A stretch of DNA of 34,937 bases from Hymenopellis radicata (lineage: Eukaryota > Basidiomycota > Agaricomycetes > Agaricales > Physalacriaceae), in contig JADNRX010000539.1 of assembly GCA_015501595.1 (NCBI GenBank), positions 1 to 34,937 of the forward strand, given 5' to 3'. Below are positions 19,168 through 30,118 of the stretch, one piece after another. The notes below the pieces were generated by a model, which was given only the letters and a program-made list of their open reading frames with translations, was not told the DNA's origin and searched no databases. Position 1 is the stretch's first letter. Each line of letters begins with the position of its first letter. A program made the translations under genes and the position numbers.

Positions 19168-20109
19168 CTTGCGAGCACAGAGAAAGGCGCCCGGTTACGT
19201 TCTATTAACATGTGAGATCAGTCAGCACGAAATTAAGCCCGTTGAAACACGGAAAGGTACGAACCTTGTCTGGGTGTTGCTGACATTGCGCGAATGGGAC
19301 GTTAACGCTGAATTGGATTCGTTCAAAGGCGGGATTAAAGTTGCAGATACTCTAGTCAGGCTACATATACCTAATGGAGGCGTTAGATATACCAAAATAG
19401 AGCGGGAAACGCGTTTTCACGAAAAGTCTCAGAGGGACGGAGGAGGAAGACGACCACTGTCGTCACTTCCCCGCATCCGAGATAGACCAGATGAGATTGT
19501 TGATGCGTCATAGGGTCCAGGAGATCCTCGTGCTATCGATGTGCAGGGTCCACATGCCTCGCTGAGCGTCTTGACGCGAAAAGTCGTCTTCAGAACGCGT
19601 TCTCCAGCTCAGCAACCATCGGAATTCGAATTAAGTAAGCCACAGACCAACCTCCAGGTAAATTCAAGTCGTCTAGAGGTAGGAGAGCGCGGAAAGACAC
19701 GAAGACGAGTTAGTGTAAGCGTCTTGAAATCGGACATGTGGTGGTTCGACTTCAAGGGATACCGATCACTTGGGGATACTATGCCCATATGGCACCATTC
19801 AACGCCGATGTTTTACCGCTAATTCCGAGCCGATTGAACGCCTGGAAGGTTGACATGACATGGGATACCCGCTCAGCAAGCGGAAGTGATACTTTTCATT
19901 GGCTGCTGGAAATCCACTTAACGACCCGACGGACATCATCTTCTAGGTCCATTCTATCGATCACCAAGTTCCTGGGGCCGCCAGATCGCGTCGTCGCAAG
20001 AGGCTTTCGTTGGAGGTTTCGGGGATATAGAACTCTCCCTAACCTCCAACAGGTGGAATATCTTCATGTTTGTGTTTTAGTCCGACTTGGGGTGTCTACT
20101 ATGTTTTAG
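19163..20109 (+). other. Open plus-strand frames of uncertain status
   Basis: Three overlapping frames (to 19513, 19541-19822 and 19738-20109) give peptide-like segments such as YVLLTCEISQHEIKPVETR, MWWFDFKGYRSLGDTMPIWH and LIPSRLNAWKVDMTWDTR, separated by single stops or frame changes. They may be a decayed gene. No domain was recognised and no good introns connect them. The minus strand here shows no better candidate apart from 18726-19167. Confidence 0.2.
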
Positions 20110-20430
20110 CAGTATCTTGTACGAGACTCTACAAAGTATCTTGGCCGCTGTAGCGGCCCCCTACGGAGTGGAATTCGTGATATACACATTTGCGGCCTCG
20201 ATAAGTAACACTATTCTAAAGTGATCTTCCTGACTTTGTTCATTGCACACACAATAGATTTCGACAACTTGGATTTCATTCAGGATGTAGCTCTAACACG
20301 TCTATGTACGCCTATGCGAGGGATTCTACTAGGAGTACAGTGGCATAGTTCGCGCTCTCGGTTCCAAAGTGCGCCTCGTCAGGATCGTCGTCCCAGCCAA
20401 AACGTATTCCCACAGAGTCCAAATCGACGT
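20110..20430. other. Mostly non-coding, minus-strand remnant at the right end
   Basis: AT-rich to about 20300. From 20455 leftwards the minus strand gives TSIWTLWEYVLAGTTIL, a membrane-like remnant continuing the modules to the right. No complete gene. Confidence 0.25.
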
Positions 20431-21700
20431 CACGGCAGGGTAGTCCACGGCTGAATCAACGCGCCATGGATACGACCTGCAAATGAGTTAGCTCCGCAAA
20501 TTTGATCTGATAGCCAAGGCACGAACCCGAGATCAACACGAACAGAGCCCTTTCTCCACATCGCCGTCCTTGAAACCAAACAGACGGCGCCGTAACTGAT
20601 GCTATAGTTGTTGCTGATGAGCAGAAAGGCCGACGTCCCACTCGCCTGAGAACCAACTTGGAGTGTGGCGCAGAGTACCGACAACCGTGCTTACCCCAGC
20701 AGTGAGGAGTTCGTAGCGAGAGCGCAGGGGTGGCATATCCATAGCGTTTCAGGTACTGGAAGAAGTCATCAGTTCAATAAGCGAGACAGAACACAATAAC
20801 GTACCCAACTAGACCCAAGACAAATATGTTACCACCATGCCCGAATGCGTCCATAGACCCGAGCTCCGTCAGATACAAATCCCCATCAGCGGGTTACAGT
20901 ATTCAAAGACGATAACTCATGGGTATCAGCGTCCAGGCGGGACGAGTCCGAAATCGAAGTGTGGCAAGGACGTCCAACAATCGCTGTTCTCCAGTCAGCG
21001 ATAAGCTCGCAGCGCGAGCGCAGCGGCGGTAGGGTTGCCGCTCACGGCAAATACACGAGAGCCCAGGCCCTGGATTAAGTCGTTAGTCCAAAAAAGAACG
21101 TAGACCACGATAACGTACCAAAAACCAAATCATAACCGACACGTCCTAAAGAGGCCATAAAGCCGAGCTCCGTCAGATCCAAATCGGCGGCAGCGGTTAT
21201 AAGTAGGGCAAAGGGTTGGCGGATCAGCGTAAGTGCGTTGGGAATTAGAAGGAATCCAAGGAAGTTGAGACCTAGCGCGTACGTAGTGTGGCAGCTAGAG
21301 GGAGAAAGCGATGGCCAACAGGAGACAATGTAGTCCACGACGACGACGATTATCGACAGCGTAGGTGACGCGAGACCAGAGGCGAAATGTGGCGTAAATC
21401 GAGGCGGGGGGGGAGACGTCGTTATCCGCGCAGTGAAAGGCTCGCATTGCGAGCGCCGCTGTTCACTGCATTCAGCGTAACATCATACCGCTGGAATAAT
21501 GAATTAGCCCCAGAGTTCAAGAAGCACAAGGTAACGTACCTCGAAAAGTGCGCCGCCCAAACGTCCCAATCCGTCCGTAAACCCGAGCCCAGCAAGATCC
21601 AGATCGCCATCACGGGTAAAACAGTGTCCGTAGAGAAGGAATCCGCGCCCCATTTGACTGTAATTCGACGGTTGAACTAATGGAACAAGTCAGAAATGAA
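20430..21700 (-). pseudogene. Tandemly repeated two-exon modules, membrane-protein-like
   Basis: Three modules share an exon, a GTACGTTA-type donor (at 21539, 21118 and 20804 on the minus strand), a roughly 50-nt intron ending in CAG, and a second exon with an Ala/Leu/Arg-rich end (ARNASLSLRG, AAALALRAYR, ATPALSLRT). The first exons read DLTELGFMASLGRVGYDLVF in one frame and MAIWILLGSGLRTDWDVW in another. Spacings are 421 and 314 bp. Hydrophobic segments (LGFLLIPNALTLI) suggest a former multi-pass protein; a DUF6534-like origin is possible but unproven. Stops interrupt most frames. Confidence 0.4.
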
Positions 21701-22400
21701 CATGAAATCGAAAGCAAATATTAGGACCTTTTTCCCAGAAAAAAAGCCGGGCCGGCGAGGCCAACACACGCCATAAGATTCGCGAATTAGCGTGTTCCCA
21801 AGACGAGGCGATGTTCCTGGAGTCATTTCAACGGGTGAGGAGGCGGCGAAGCCGCCTCGACTAATAGCAACTAATGAGTTCACCAATACCGCGGGGAAAT
21901 AGTAGAGCAAAACGTACCGTTTTCATGGCGCAGTATATCAGACCTAATGAAAACGGGTGAGAAATAGAAGTTCAAATGAGCTGGAAATACCCACCTTTTC
22001 GCCAGGACCAAAAGCCGGTCCGGCGAGGACAGCCACGCGTATTCTGAATCACAGCTCGGTTTCCATGGGAACGACGTCGTATTCCCTAGCCGTAGACGAC
22101 TATTCGAGGCGGTGGCGAAGCCACCGCCGTCCATCTGTCTGCACTATGCGCTCAGCCTCAAGTTCAACACTGCCAAGGGAAGGAAAGCTCACAATGTTGT
22201 ACACGTCTTCAAAGCACATCTAATATCAAATGAGCCAAAAATCACGCGAAAAAAAGGAGAAGAAACACACTTTTTCCCCAGATCCAAGCCTGGCCGGCGA
22301 GGCCATCCACGCTGCTATCGTTCCTCGGCCTTGTCCATCGAGCTTCAAAGTTGTAAAATTCGTTGTCATCAGAGCGCCGAAGGCGCCAACGCGTCAATGG
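21700..22400 (-). repeat. Three ~270-bp tandem units with GC-rich dyads
   Basis: CCGGCGAGG occurs at 21752, 22020 and 22294 within a longer conserved block (CTTTTTCCCAG..AAGCC..GGCGAGGCCA). GC-rich palindromes GGCGGCGAAGCCGCC (about 21842), GGTGGCGAAGCCACC (about 22110) and GCGCCGAAGGCGCC (about 22374) keep the same period. On the minus strand the block encodes LAGPAF-like peptides before a possible donor. Probably duplicated gene remnants. Confidence 0.6.
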
Positions 22401-23449
22401 AGCAAAGAAACAAACTTGAGGGTCAAGGTGGTGACGGTAAGAAGCCAAGTGTGCACTTGCCGCATTTGGGCTGGACACGATCGACATGTTCTTGCTCCTG
22501 CCCTTCATGTCCGTGACGCGGTGTCTCTCGCATTCGACCCTTTCCTCATTGGATATTCGGCTCTTTTTGACGTTCGGTGGGGTCTGTGGGTCCTCGGGTG
22601 TTAGTCCTTTTCGAATCATGCCGTTTACTATCACGCACCTCGGACCGACCACTTCGTCAATCCCCTCGTCCCTCGCTGCGTATTCCTCCTCTTGGAAATC
22701 TGATCCCAGTTCTCGACGAATTGAGCGACTCTTTCTCACCGCGCTGAGCTGTCGTGGCTGCTATCTGGCAACGTGAACGACTGGTAGGAACAACTCAGTT
22801 GTGATGGCGTTCAAGACGCACCTGCACCGTGGCATCAACATTCCGACCCCGAATCTCGAGGAATTGACCAGGTATGATCTTCAGGACCATCAGAACTCTG
22901 AAGAGGACCGCCTGGATAATGTTACACACCTTACCCCGACTTCTATGGCCTCCTCCCAAATTCTAACCGGGGATCTGGACGAATTGAGGGCCTGTGGATC
23001 TCGAGCAGTCAACCTACGCGCTGAATAGAGGCTGTTGACGTTTACCTTGTCGCCGCAGTGCCTTCGTGACCCGTCAAGACAATACGAATCCTCGGCGGGA
23101 GAGCCACGGTGACTCCTTACCAACTTCATCGTGCATAACGTCGCTGAGACGATAGATCTTCAGCAGACGAGCGAGATGAAGGCAAATCGAACCTACCACA
23201 ATATTTTTGTGTTTCTGGCGGCGACGGGAGAGATGACAGTGACGGTAAGAGGGAAAGCAAGGATGGGATGTACAAACTGACCGTTGCACAGAAACCAAAT
23301 TCAGGTCCCCGCTGGATAAATATTCCGTGTGTCATAAGCGTCTGGCTCCTGATCGTCGCCTTGACTAACGCGTTGCACAGGTCCCGGTTTTCCGTGGCGT
23401 AGTCATATCTTGTGAATGTAAATTCGCTTTTGATAATATTCGGATTCAA
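22242..23449 (-). pseudogene. Decayed multi-exon minus-strand gene
   Basis: Two stretches look coding: 23449-23280 (NALVKATIRSQTLMTHGIFI, then a GGTCAG donor) and 22739-22440 (a polar, charged segment with RRELGSDFQEEEYAARDEG and NVKKSRISNEERVECERH). Intron-like GTAAAC..CCACAG and GTAAGG junctions lie between them. No domain is recognised. The charged segment could be a cytosolic tail. The join is not continuous in any single frame I tried. Confidence 0.3.
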
Positions 23450-24588
23450 ATCACTTGTAGACGTCTAAATGCGCGACTTGAAGCTGTCAGAGGGAGATAT
23501 AGAATTCAGAGCTGAGGTATGTGCTGTCATACCTCAATATTCGTTGCATCACTTAGTAAGACTACCCTGCAGTCTCCCGGGATGTGCGGCTACTGACTCT
23601 TCTGTATTCTCAAGCTGCACTCGTCCGCGACGTAGCTACAACCACGACATTTGTCTCTATTGAACCCTAATGCTAAGCCGCATCGAACTGTAGCACGGGA
23701 GCGTGAATTCCTTGCAAATCGAAATGTTGGCCACACATCTTAGTTGTTATGCGACGGAGTGCCCTTACTGCGCATGAGTCACTTGCCTGGTATTTGGGCC
23801 CAGACGCTGCCCACTATATTAAGCCCTAATGGGTGCAGGTATAAAGACCAGTTGATTTTGTATCGACATTATTCCCCATCTTTCCTCGCTGCCAGGTTTG
23901 CTCTACCACACCTCTAGTCCGGTACCACGGTGATGACCCCCTTGTGGACTGTGCGGTTATGGTGGTCTGAGCGTGCTTGAATGAATGTCGCGACCATCAG
24001 CATCGTGCAGTTGGCATTGGCACCGTGGTACCGGCGATGATTTCTTTTTTTATTCTCTACGTACTGGATACCCCGTCACGACTCTTCGTAGTATACCCTG
24101 TAACGTCCGTACTCTTTTGCGCAATCCACGAGTCCTTCGGGAGCCAGAACTATTGTCAAAATTATGAAAAACAACGCTGGACTAGACGTGTTTTTTTTCA
24201 ACTCACGGTTGGCCTTGCAAAGGTTTAAGCTTCGGCATCGCAAGCCGCAAAACGGGACACGAACGGCAGCCAGAAGAGGCAACTCTTAGGACGAGAAGTG
24301 ACAGCACAGCCACAGCACGCGCATTATCCCACCATCAGCATGTACGCGAAGAGCACACTGGCACGAAGACGAAGAGCCTCCGCCATCCGTGAAGACGCGA
24401 AGAGCATCCACCATCCGTGAAGACGCGAAGGAAGACGCCTCCCGAAGAGCCACGAAGACGCCTCCCGAAGAGCCACCACATGACAGGCATCCAACGCCAT
24501 AACCTCCACCAACCGCGACCTCAACTCGCAGGCTTGGGATGGAGTATGGGAGATGTAGGCGAGGTGGAGAGTCGAGATGGTCATCGCG
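23450..24588. other. Largely gene-free stretch with inverted and direct repeats
   Basis: A perfect 14-bp inverted repeat, CCGGTACCACGGTG (23919-23932) and its complement (24021-24034), encloses 88 bp. At 24378-24480 short direct repeats occur: CATCCGTGAAGACGCGAAG twice and GAAGACGCCTCCCGAAGAGC twice. No gene is supported before 24589. Confidence 0.45.
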
Positions 24589-24785
24589 ATGGGAGATCCA
24601 CCACCGTCTGGAAAGGGAAAAGAGTCCAATACCGCTCGCATCCTGGGCTCGGGCACGTCCGGTACGCTCCCCACTTTTTCCCATGTTACAATGCCCGCTG
24701 ACTGACCTTGCCAGGTATTGCTGAACTGCTCATATTCCACCCGGTCGACACGATAGCAAAGCGCCTGATGAGCAACACGGCGCAG
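24589..24785 (+). pseudogene. 5' fragment of a mitochondrial GTP/GDP-carrier-like gene
   Basis: ATG at 24589, exon 24589-24661, intron 24662-24714 (53 nt, GTACGC..GCCAG) and exon 24715-24785 encode 48 residues. They include NTARILGSGTSGIAELLIF and HPVDTIAKRLMSNTAQ, the first transmembrane helix and start of the first carrier signature as in fungal Ggc1-type inner-membrane carriers. The second exon ends at a good donor (GTACGT), but no following carrier exon is present before the KDZ element at 25162. The expected remaining five helices are absent, so this is a truncated copy; a complete gene would be expected elsewhere. The short tandem repeats directly upstream could be its leader. Confidence 0.65.
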
Positions 24786-25161
24786 GTACGTGTCGACGCG
24801 CGCTTTTCGCTGGGCTAACAGCTATATTCGCGCACCTGTAGCTGTAGCCATTTTCCTTTTTCCTTGCAGTTGCTAGCAAAACCTAAAGTCAATTCTCTTG
24901 CACTTGCTAGGCTAGCAGTTGCTAGAGCTCTTTCCCCACCCAAAACGGCTGTAAGGCACTTATGTAATCCCCCGGCTCCCCTTGTTCTCGCGCGAGGCAC
25001 TCACAGACACTAAATTCGTCGGCGCGGCACTTCCCAAAAAGGACGCGAAACACAGCGGATCAAAATTGTCACCGACCAAGTTCCCAAAAAGGACACCAAA
25101 TACAAAATCGTGCTAAGTTCATCTGCTACATCTCGGCAAGCTACGGCAAGACACCCAAGGA
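24786..25161. other. Spacer between carrier fragment and KDZ gene
   Basis: Contains TTGCTAGCA/CTAGGCTAGCAGTTGCTAG repeats (about 24869-24925) and a TTCCCAAAAAGGACRC motif twice (about 25030 and 25080). No gene seen. KDZ element ends may lie here, but no paired terminus was identified. Confidence 0.35.
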
Positions 25162-28100
25162 TCAAAATCGAGCAGCCGCCGCCTGCTCCTCACTAATAAT
25201 AGCCGCCGCTGCCCTCTGGGCCTCTCCATCCTTTGGGCCCGCCTTCTGTCCCCGCGCGGGTCTCGTCATGCCCCACAAGGTCTCGAATGATTCGCGCACA
25301 CGTCGTCTATCCCTTGCTTGACGCCGCGCGTATGCCTTCCGCCCTGCAATCTCCTCCAGACGCAGTCCGTGATAATCCTTCTCTGCCCGGAACATCCACC
25401 TCTGCTCTTCAAAGCGCAAGGAGCGCAGAACCCGGCGCATTTCCTCCTTCAGGATTTCGACCTCCTCTGTCCATCGAGTTTTTCTGGCCAGAGCCTTCGC
25501 CCATTCGATCCGTACGCCTTCGCAAGTATTAGAATTGTGGCGCATAAAAAAATGAAATACCCACATTCATGCAGATACCCGTCCTCGTTCGCATCTGGAC
25601 CACCCTCTGCAGTCCAAATCCATGACATTACGGCCCGCGTCTCTCCCGGTACATCTCGTCGCTTCGTTTTCTTCAACCGAGCAGAAACCGAATCGCCGGT
25701 AACCCTACTATTCCGCGCCTCCAGACGACTCAACTTCCGCACGGCGTCCTCATCCGACTCTGCCGTTTGGTAGACCTTCACATCTTCGTCCTCCAACACT
25801 CGGAACGGACCACACCCCGCTTCTCCCACTAGCGCGACCAGACGATCTCGACAATGACGATATTTCGCCACTGACTCCTTTAGCTTCGTCGCCATCGTGC
25901 TGAGTGTCGTCGCCGCTCTTCCGCCCTCCCTCTGTCCCCTGACATGCTCATTGCGGAAATACACCAGGTAACGCTTTGCCAGCAAGCGCGCACGAATCCG
26001 TCCCAGTGCATCAGAGCATTGCCCACGGCGCAGAGCCTCCTCCTTGTCCAACAATTCCGTGGACACCGAACCTTCCGGTCCAACTCCTGCGACTTGGCGC
26101 ACTCCGAAGGCAGATACAGCCTTGCATCTTCCACCGGAGGAACGGCTGCAGACCTGCTCCGGCGATCTACCTCCTCCTTCTCAATAATCTTCGTTACCCA
26201 CGGCATATAAACATCCTGCCATTTCCGGAACACCTTCAACTTCGCCATTTGAGTCCGTCGTCGCTCGTAAACCTTGCTTTGCTGCTCTGTCGTGAGATTT
26301 TCCTTCCGTGCTCGTTCGTTACGCAATCTTGTACTGTTCAATCATTAGCAGTAGCTCGTCACCAGGAAAAGGTACGTACAAGGCGTCTTCCAGTTGTAGA
26401 CCCATTATTAAAAAGGCGGACATTGTCACCCGCATTCCTGTGCTTCCGGCCTTCTTCCTCTTCGGTTTAGTTTTCTTTTCGCTCTTTGTCCGCGAGTTGC
26501 TGCTCTCGGCGCCTCTGCATCAGACTCCCCCGACGCGTCAAATTCCTCCTCATCGTCGCCTCCTCCTTCAGCTCTTGTTGCCGGAGGTCCGACTTCGCTT
26601 TTGACTCCGAGAATGATACTAGATCACGATGCTTCAGTGCACTGAACTCCCTCGAAACAGTAAAACCCACCTTTTTCCGACGGCGCATATGGATTCGGCT
26701 TGGCCGGATCCTTCAACCAGTCGACCACCATCCCCATCCAGTCACTACGTACGTCGTCGTCCAGTGCCTCATCGACGACGTCGAAGCCTTTGACCTGCAC
26801 TTCTTTCTCCTGAAGTGCGATGCGAAGCCTCTTCAATAAAGTTCGCCCTGAGTCAACAAAATTCAGTACCGCTCGAAGATATAACCATAGCACCTACCCA
26901 GATGTATGTTCTTGCCAAAATTGTGCTTATCCACCTTATCCTCGATGTCGTCGTGACGCGCGCCTGGCTGTTCCTCCCGCGTCATGTATGACATTGGGTT
27001 CAAAACCGACCAAACTCGTTCGATGCCCTCGCCGTCTGTCTTCCCGACACCCTCCTTATACTTCAGCGACTCAGCTGTCTCGCACGAGATCTCATGCGCG
27101 CCTCCATGCCAAATGGGCAAGCCCCACTGAATCTCCGGGAGGTCCAAGTTCTTCAATACGTCCGGTAACGCCTCGATCCTCTCCTTGAAGTGCTTTCGGT
27201 ATTGGCACGCAATGTCGTACGTCACAGTAACTTCCTTCAGGCCCATCTTCGACAGTACCCAATATAAAACAAAATCTGTATTTTTATATCTAGTCAACAA
27301 TGTTAGTTTCTGCCAAGACAATCTGCCGAATGCTTACCTTTCGCCCTTTTCTAAGTCGCCCAGTCCCAACATTATCTCGTGACGAGCGCAAATAACGCCA
27401 ATGACGCCAGCCCAGCGAAGTCCAACTGAAAACCGCGTGTCCTTCTGCATGAGAGCTGCGAACGCCACACATGACGATATCTGATGACCATCAATTACTA
27501 TGCGTGAAACGGTAAAGCGTCGGTGACTTACCTCCTCCTCTGTAATATACTTTCGCAACCACTCGTGGTACAGTTCGGTAGGCATTTGCACGCCCAGGCC
27601 ATCGTACAGCGGCAGATCGACATATGGCGAGGACCGCATCTTGCAACGCATGCGGAAGTTGGGCATCCTGTGAGACGATGCGTCTATACAGATATCTTAA
27701 ATCATGTTAGTCTACGCCACACAAAAAGACATCACACGTACTGATATTCGGCGAGCACAGTCTCCCAATCCTCAGGTAAGTTCACTCCCACCCGAGGACA
27801 TGCCCAGCATTCCACTCGAATCGCGCCGTCCTCCGCCTCCGCCAGTCCCCATCTCTCATGACAGATACCCGATCGTCGAACTCTCTGCAGAAATGCCATT
27901 GTCGCGCCATGCGCAGGAACGCCTTATAGCGGTCCGGAGTCCAAGACGTCCCGTAAGGATCTGTCTGGTCTTCTAAAGTGGTCACGAAGTCCCGCACATT
28001 GACAGTCGCAATCGTCCTTGAGACGCCGATAACAGATTTAGAACCTCGACAGTCGCACAAGTGGCAGGATATCGCGTTGTAGCCGGATACAGTCCGCTCC

Positions 28101-29049
28101 GTAGTAACTGCTGCCAGCGATGTTTCACCGTCGGACACGCTACAACCACAATACCGCATTTCCACCTGGTGCACTCCGTTGACGTGCATAACGGTCATTA
28201 TGTGAGGCGTGGGGTCCGGAACACGACACCTAGCTCCCTGGTGGCCGAGCTGATACACAAGGCCCATGTCGCGCAGGGAAATCGTCTGCCATGTCGCCTC
28301 CCGCCAGACCTGCACATCCGCGATTAAGAAATGAGACCTTCATTCAATGTGTAGGCTTACCTGAATAGCATGGACTGGTGCTCGGTCGTGCCTACGCAAG
28401 CAGCACGCTTGGCATTCTAAGAAGTCCCCACAGCTCTGACAACGAAACAACTCTTCGCACTCGTCGACGTCTCCAGCCTCGGTCGACGGCCGTTCAATCG
28501 CTATCCCAATGCACTCCGCCTTCAGACGCCTATCACACGATGAGCACCTAGGGTTTCGTGTCGCATTCCCCAGCCCATGTCGTCGAATCGTCTCTTCCAA
28601 AAAAGCAGTTAGCCATGGCTTCCATTCCTCCATGGGCTGATCCTGGTGTTGTGTTCAGTCAGAAAAAAAGAGCGTGATGAGACCAAGCCTACCGAACTGG
28701 CATAGCGCTTCCGCTTGGCTGTCCCGCCTTCAGTAGTGTCGTTATTGCCACCAGCATCCTCCTCCTCCTCCTCCTCCTGCTCTGAATCGATATCATCGTG
28801 ATCCCTATCGTCCTGAGCGTAAATGGGTTCGGGAGGGAGCAACGGCTCAAATTCCGCTTGCGCGTACTCATCCTGCAAGTCCGAGGGCCGCCTACCGTCA
28901 GAGTGATCCACGTTGGGCACAGCTTGAGACGACACTCTGCCGGCGTGGTCGATATGTATCGAATGATCATGCACAGCGGGGGCGTTGGCCGGTCGGGAAA
29001 AGACTGGATTTGCGCGAGGACGCCCTCCGGGATTGCGAGATGCCTGCAT
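25162..29049 (-). pseudogene. KDZ-family transposase, near full length, several frameshifts
   Basis: Exons include 28693-29049, 28361-28642, 27742-28309, 27532-27695, 27338-27480, 26898-27289 and further ones to a stop at 25162-25164. The acidic N-terminus is followed by QPMEEWKPWL and a CxC2-type cysteine cluster (CSSCDRRL, CQSCGDF, CQACCLRRHD), then WQTISLRDMGLVYQLGH and GVHQVEMRYCGC. Catalytic blocks of KDZ transposases are all present: SQDANFRMR, VTYDIACQYRKHF and KTDGEGIERVWSVLNP, plus CARHEIMLGLGDLEKGER. The C-terminal part has YMPWVTKI, ALGRIRARLLAKR and EEVEILKEEMRRVLRSL. Frame breaks occur in the 27742-28309 exon, near 26480 and near 26100. ATG is taken at 29049; an in-frame alternative is 29094. 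A TGTATATAG box lies 35-45 bp upstream of 29049. Confidence 0.85.
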
Positions 29050-29272
29050 AAGGGAAGGACGCTCCCGCACGAGGCTACCCCATGCTATATACACGGCTAC
29101 ATGGTGGGCAAGCGGGTCAATGTTTAAACGTTGATCAAGGACAAATTAGCTGTCACTTGCGCTGAATTCGTCCATGGTCACGTGTTCGATTCTTGGTGAT
29201 GTCCTTTCTTTTCTTTTTCTGTCTTTCGTTATCTTAGCAGGTACAGCAACGTACAATAATCATAATATTCGA
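29050..29272. other. Spacer, possible KDZ promoter
   Basis: Minus-strand TGTATATAG at about 29087-29095 could be the TATA box for the KDZ gene. Otherwise no feature is recognised. Confidence 0.3.
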
Positions 29273-29509
29273 CTACCGAGGGGCCCAGTGCCATTCGATT
29301 GCCTCTGTCCCCAAGTATCTACCCAAACCCCTGCGAATCACCTTGTTATCTTCCCGCCCATCGCGGTCACCCCGATCTGGAAGCTCTTGTTCCTCTGCGT
29401 CAGCCTCGTTGCGCTCTACATCAAATGCTCGATCGAATGCCCGCTCTCGGTCGTTATGCTCCCTCATCGCGGTCCAAATGAACTGGCATCCAGTATCATA
29501 CGTGACCAC
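29273..29509 (-). pseudogene. Fragment resembling a transposase core block
   Basis: Open frame beginning VVTYDTGCQFIWTAMREHND, followed by an acidic, Glu/Asp/Arg-rich tail ending WHWAPR before a stop at 29273. VTYDTGCQF resembles the YDIACQY catalytic block of the neighbouring KDZ transposase, but nothing else around it does. An acceptor-like CAATAG precedes it; no good donor upstream gives a normal-length intron. Identity uncertain. Confidence 0.3.
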
Positions 29510-29551
29510 CCCGGGCGTGTTAACCTATTGTATGTAACGTCTTCGACGATG

Positions 29552-30118
29552 TCACCACAGCGTAGAAAGCAATTGATCCGCCTCCCGCTTCTTCAAGTCA
29601 ACTGCCGTCCTGTGTGCATTATAAGCTGCTTTCACAAGCCCGTTAGCCATACCCACAAATAGGTGGGACGAATGCGTACCTTCTACGGTTTCGTACGTGC
29701 TCCGGGGCTCAGTGAACTCGCGCATGAGGTGCGCGAGACGAGGCCAGTTACCACCGGACAGTGACAGACCAAGCGCTAACCGAAAGACCGTTGCGAATTG
29801 GCGATTGTACGATAACCATCCCAAATGGGCGAGCTCCTCCTTTGATACAATGTGGCAAGCCTCTAGGCGAGTGATTAACCACTCTCCTTGCAGCTCCTCG
29901 AACATCGCGACGAGCTCTACGTTCGCTGAGCCATCCTCGGACATCCCTGACGCACTCGGGCTGTGAAACTCCGCTAGAGCGCGCTGCACAATCCTAAGAG
30001 AATGTAAGCACCGTGCCAGCGGTTAGAGAGTTACGACGTACCGTTTTGCGCGGACCACGCCAAACGTCCTCTCCTCGTTGGAATTGAAAGGGCGGCGAGA
30101 ATACACTGGGGGGCCCAT
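29552..30118 (-). CDS. Unrecognised two-exon protein, 172 residues
   Basis: ATG at 30118, exon 30042-30118, intron 29994-30041 (48 nt, GTACGT..CTTAG), exon 29552-29993; 173 codons including TGA. Segments: RRPFNSNEERTFGVVRAKR, MFEELQGEWLITRLEACHIV, LGWLSYNRQFATVFRLALG and SSHLFVGMANGLVKAAYNAH. It looks like a helical soluble domain; no family recognised. Its first exon and intron lie inside a direct repeat shared with 30869-31092, so it may itself be part of a mobile gene set with the 205-residue gene to the right. Confidence 0.45.

Noticed and set aside
23919..24034. Small MITE with 14-bp terminal repeats
   Set aside because: No target duplication flanks the inverted repeat and the enclosed 88 bp has no second copy in the window; kept only as an inverted repeat.
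25318..26839. Plus-strand ORFs of 99-164 codons
   Set aside because: Antisense to the KDZ transposase exons, which show clear family motifs on the minus strand.
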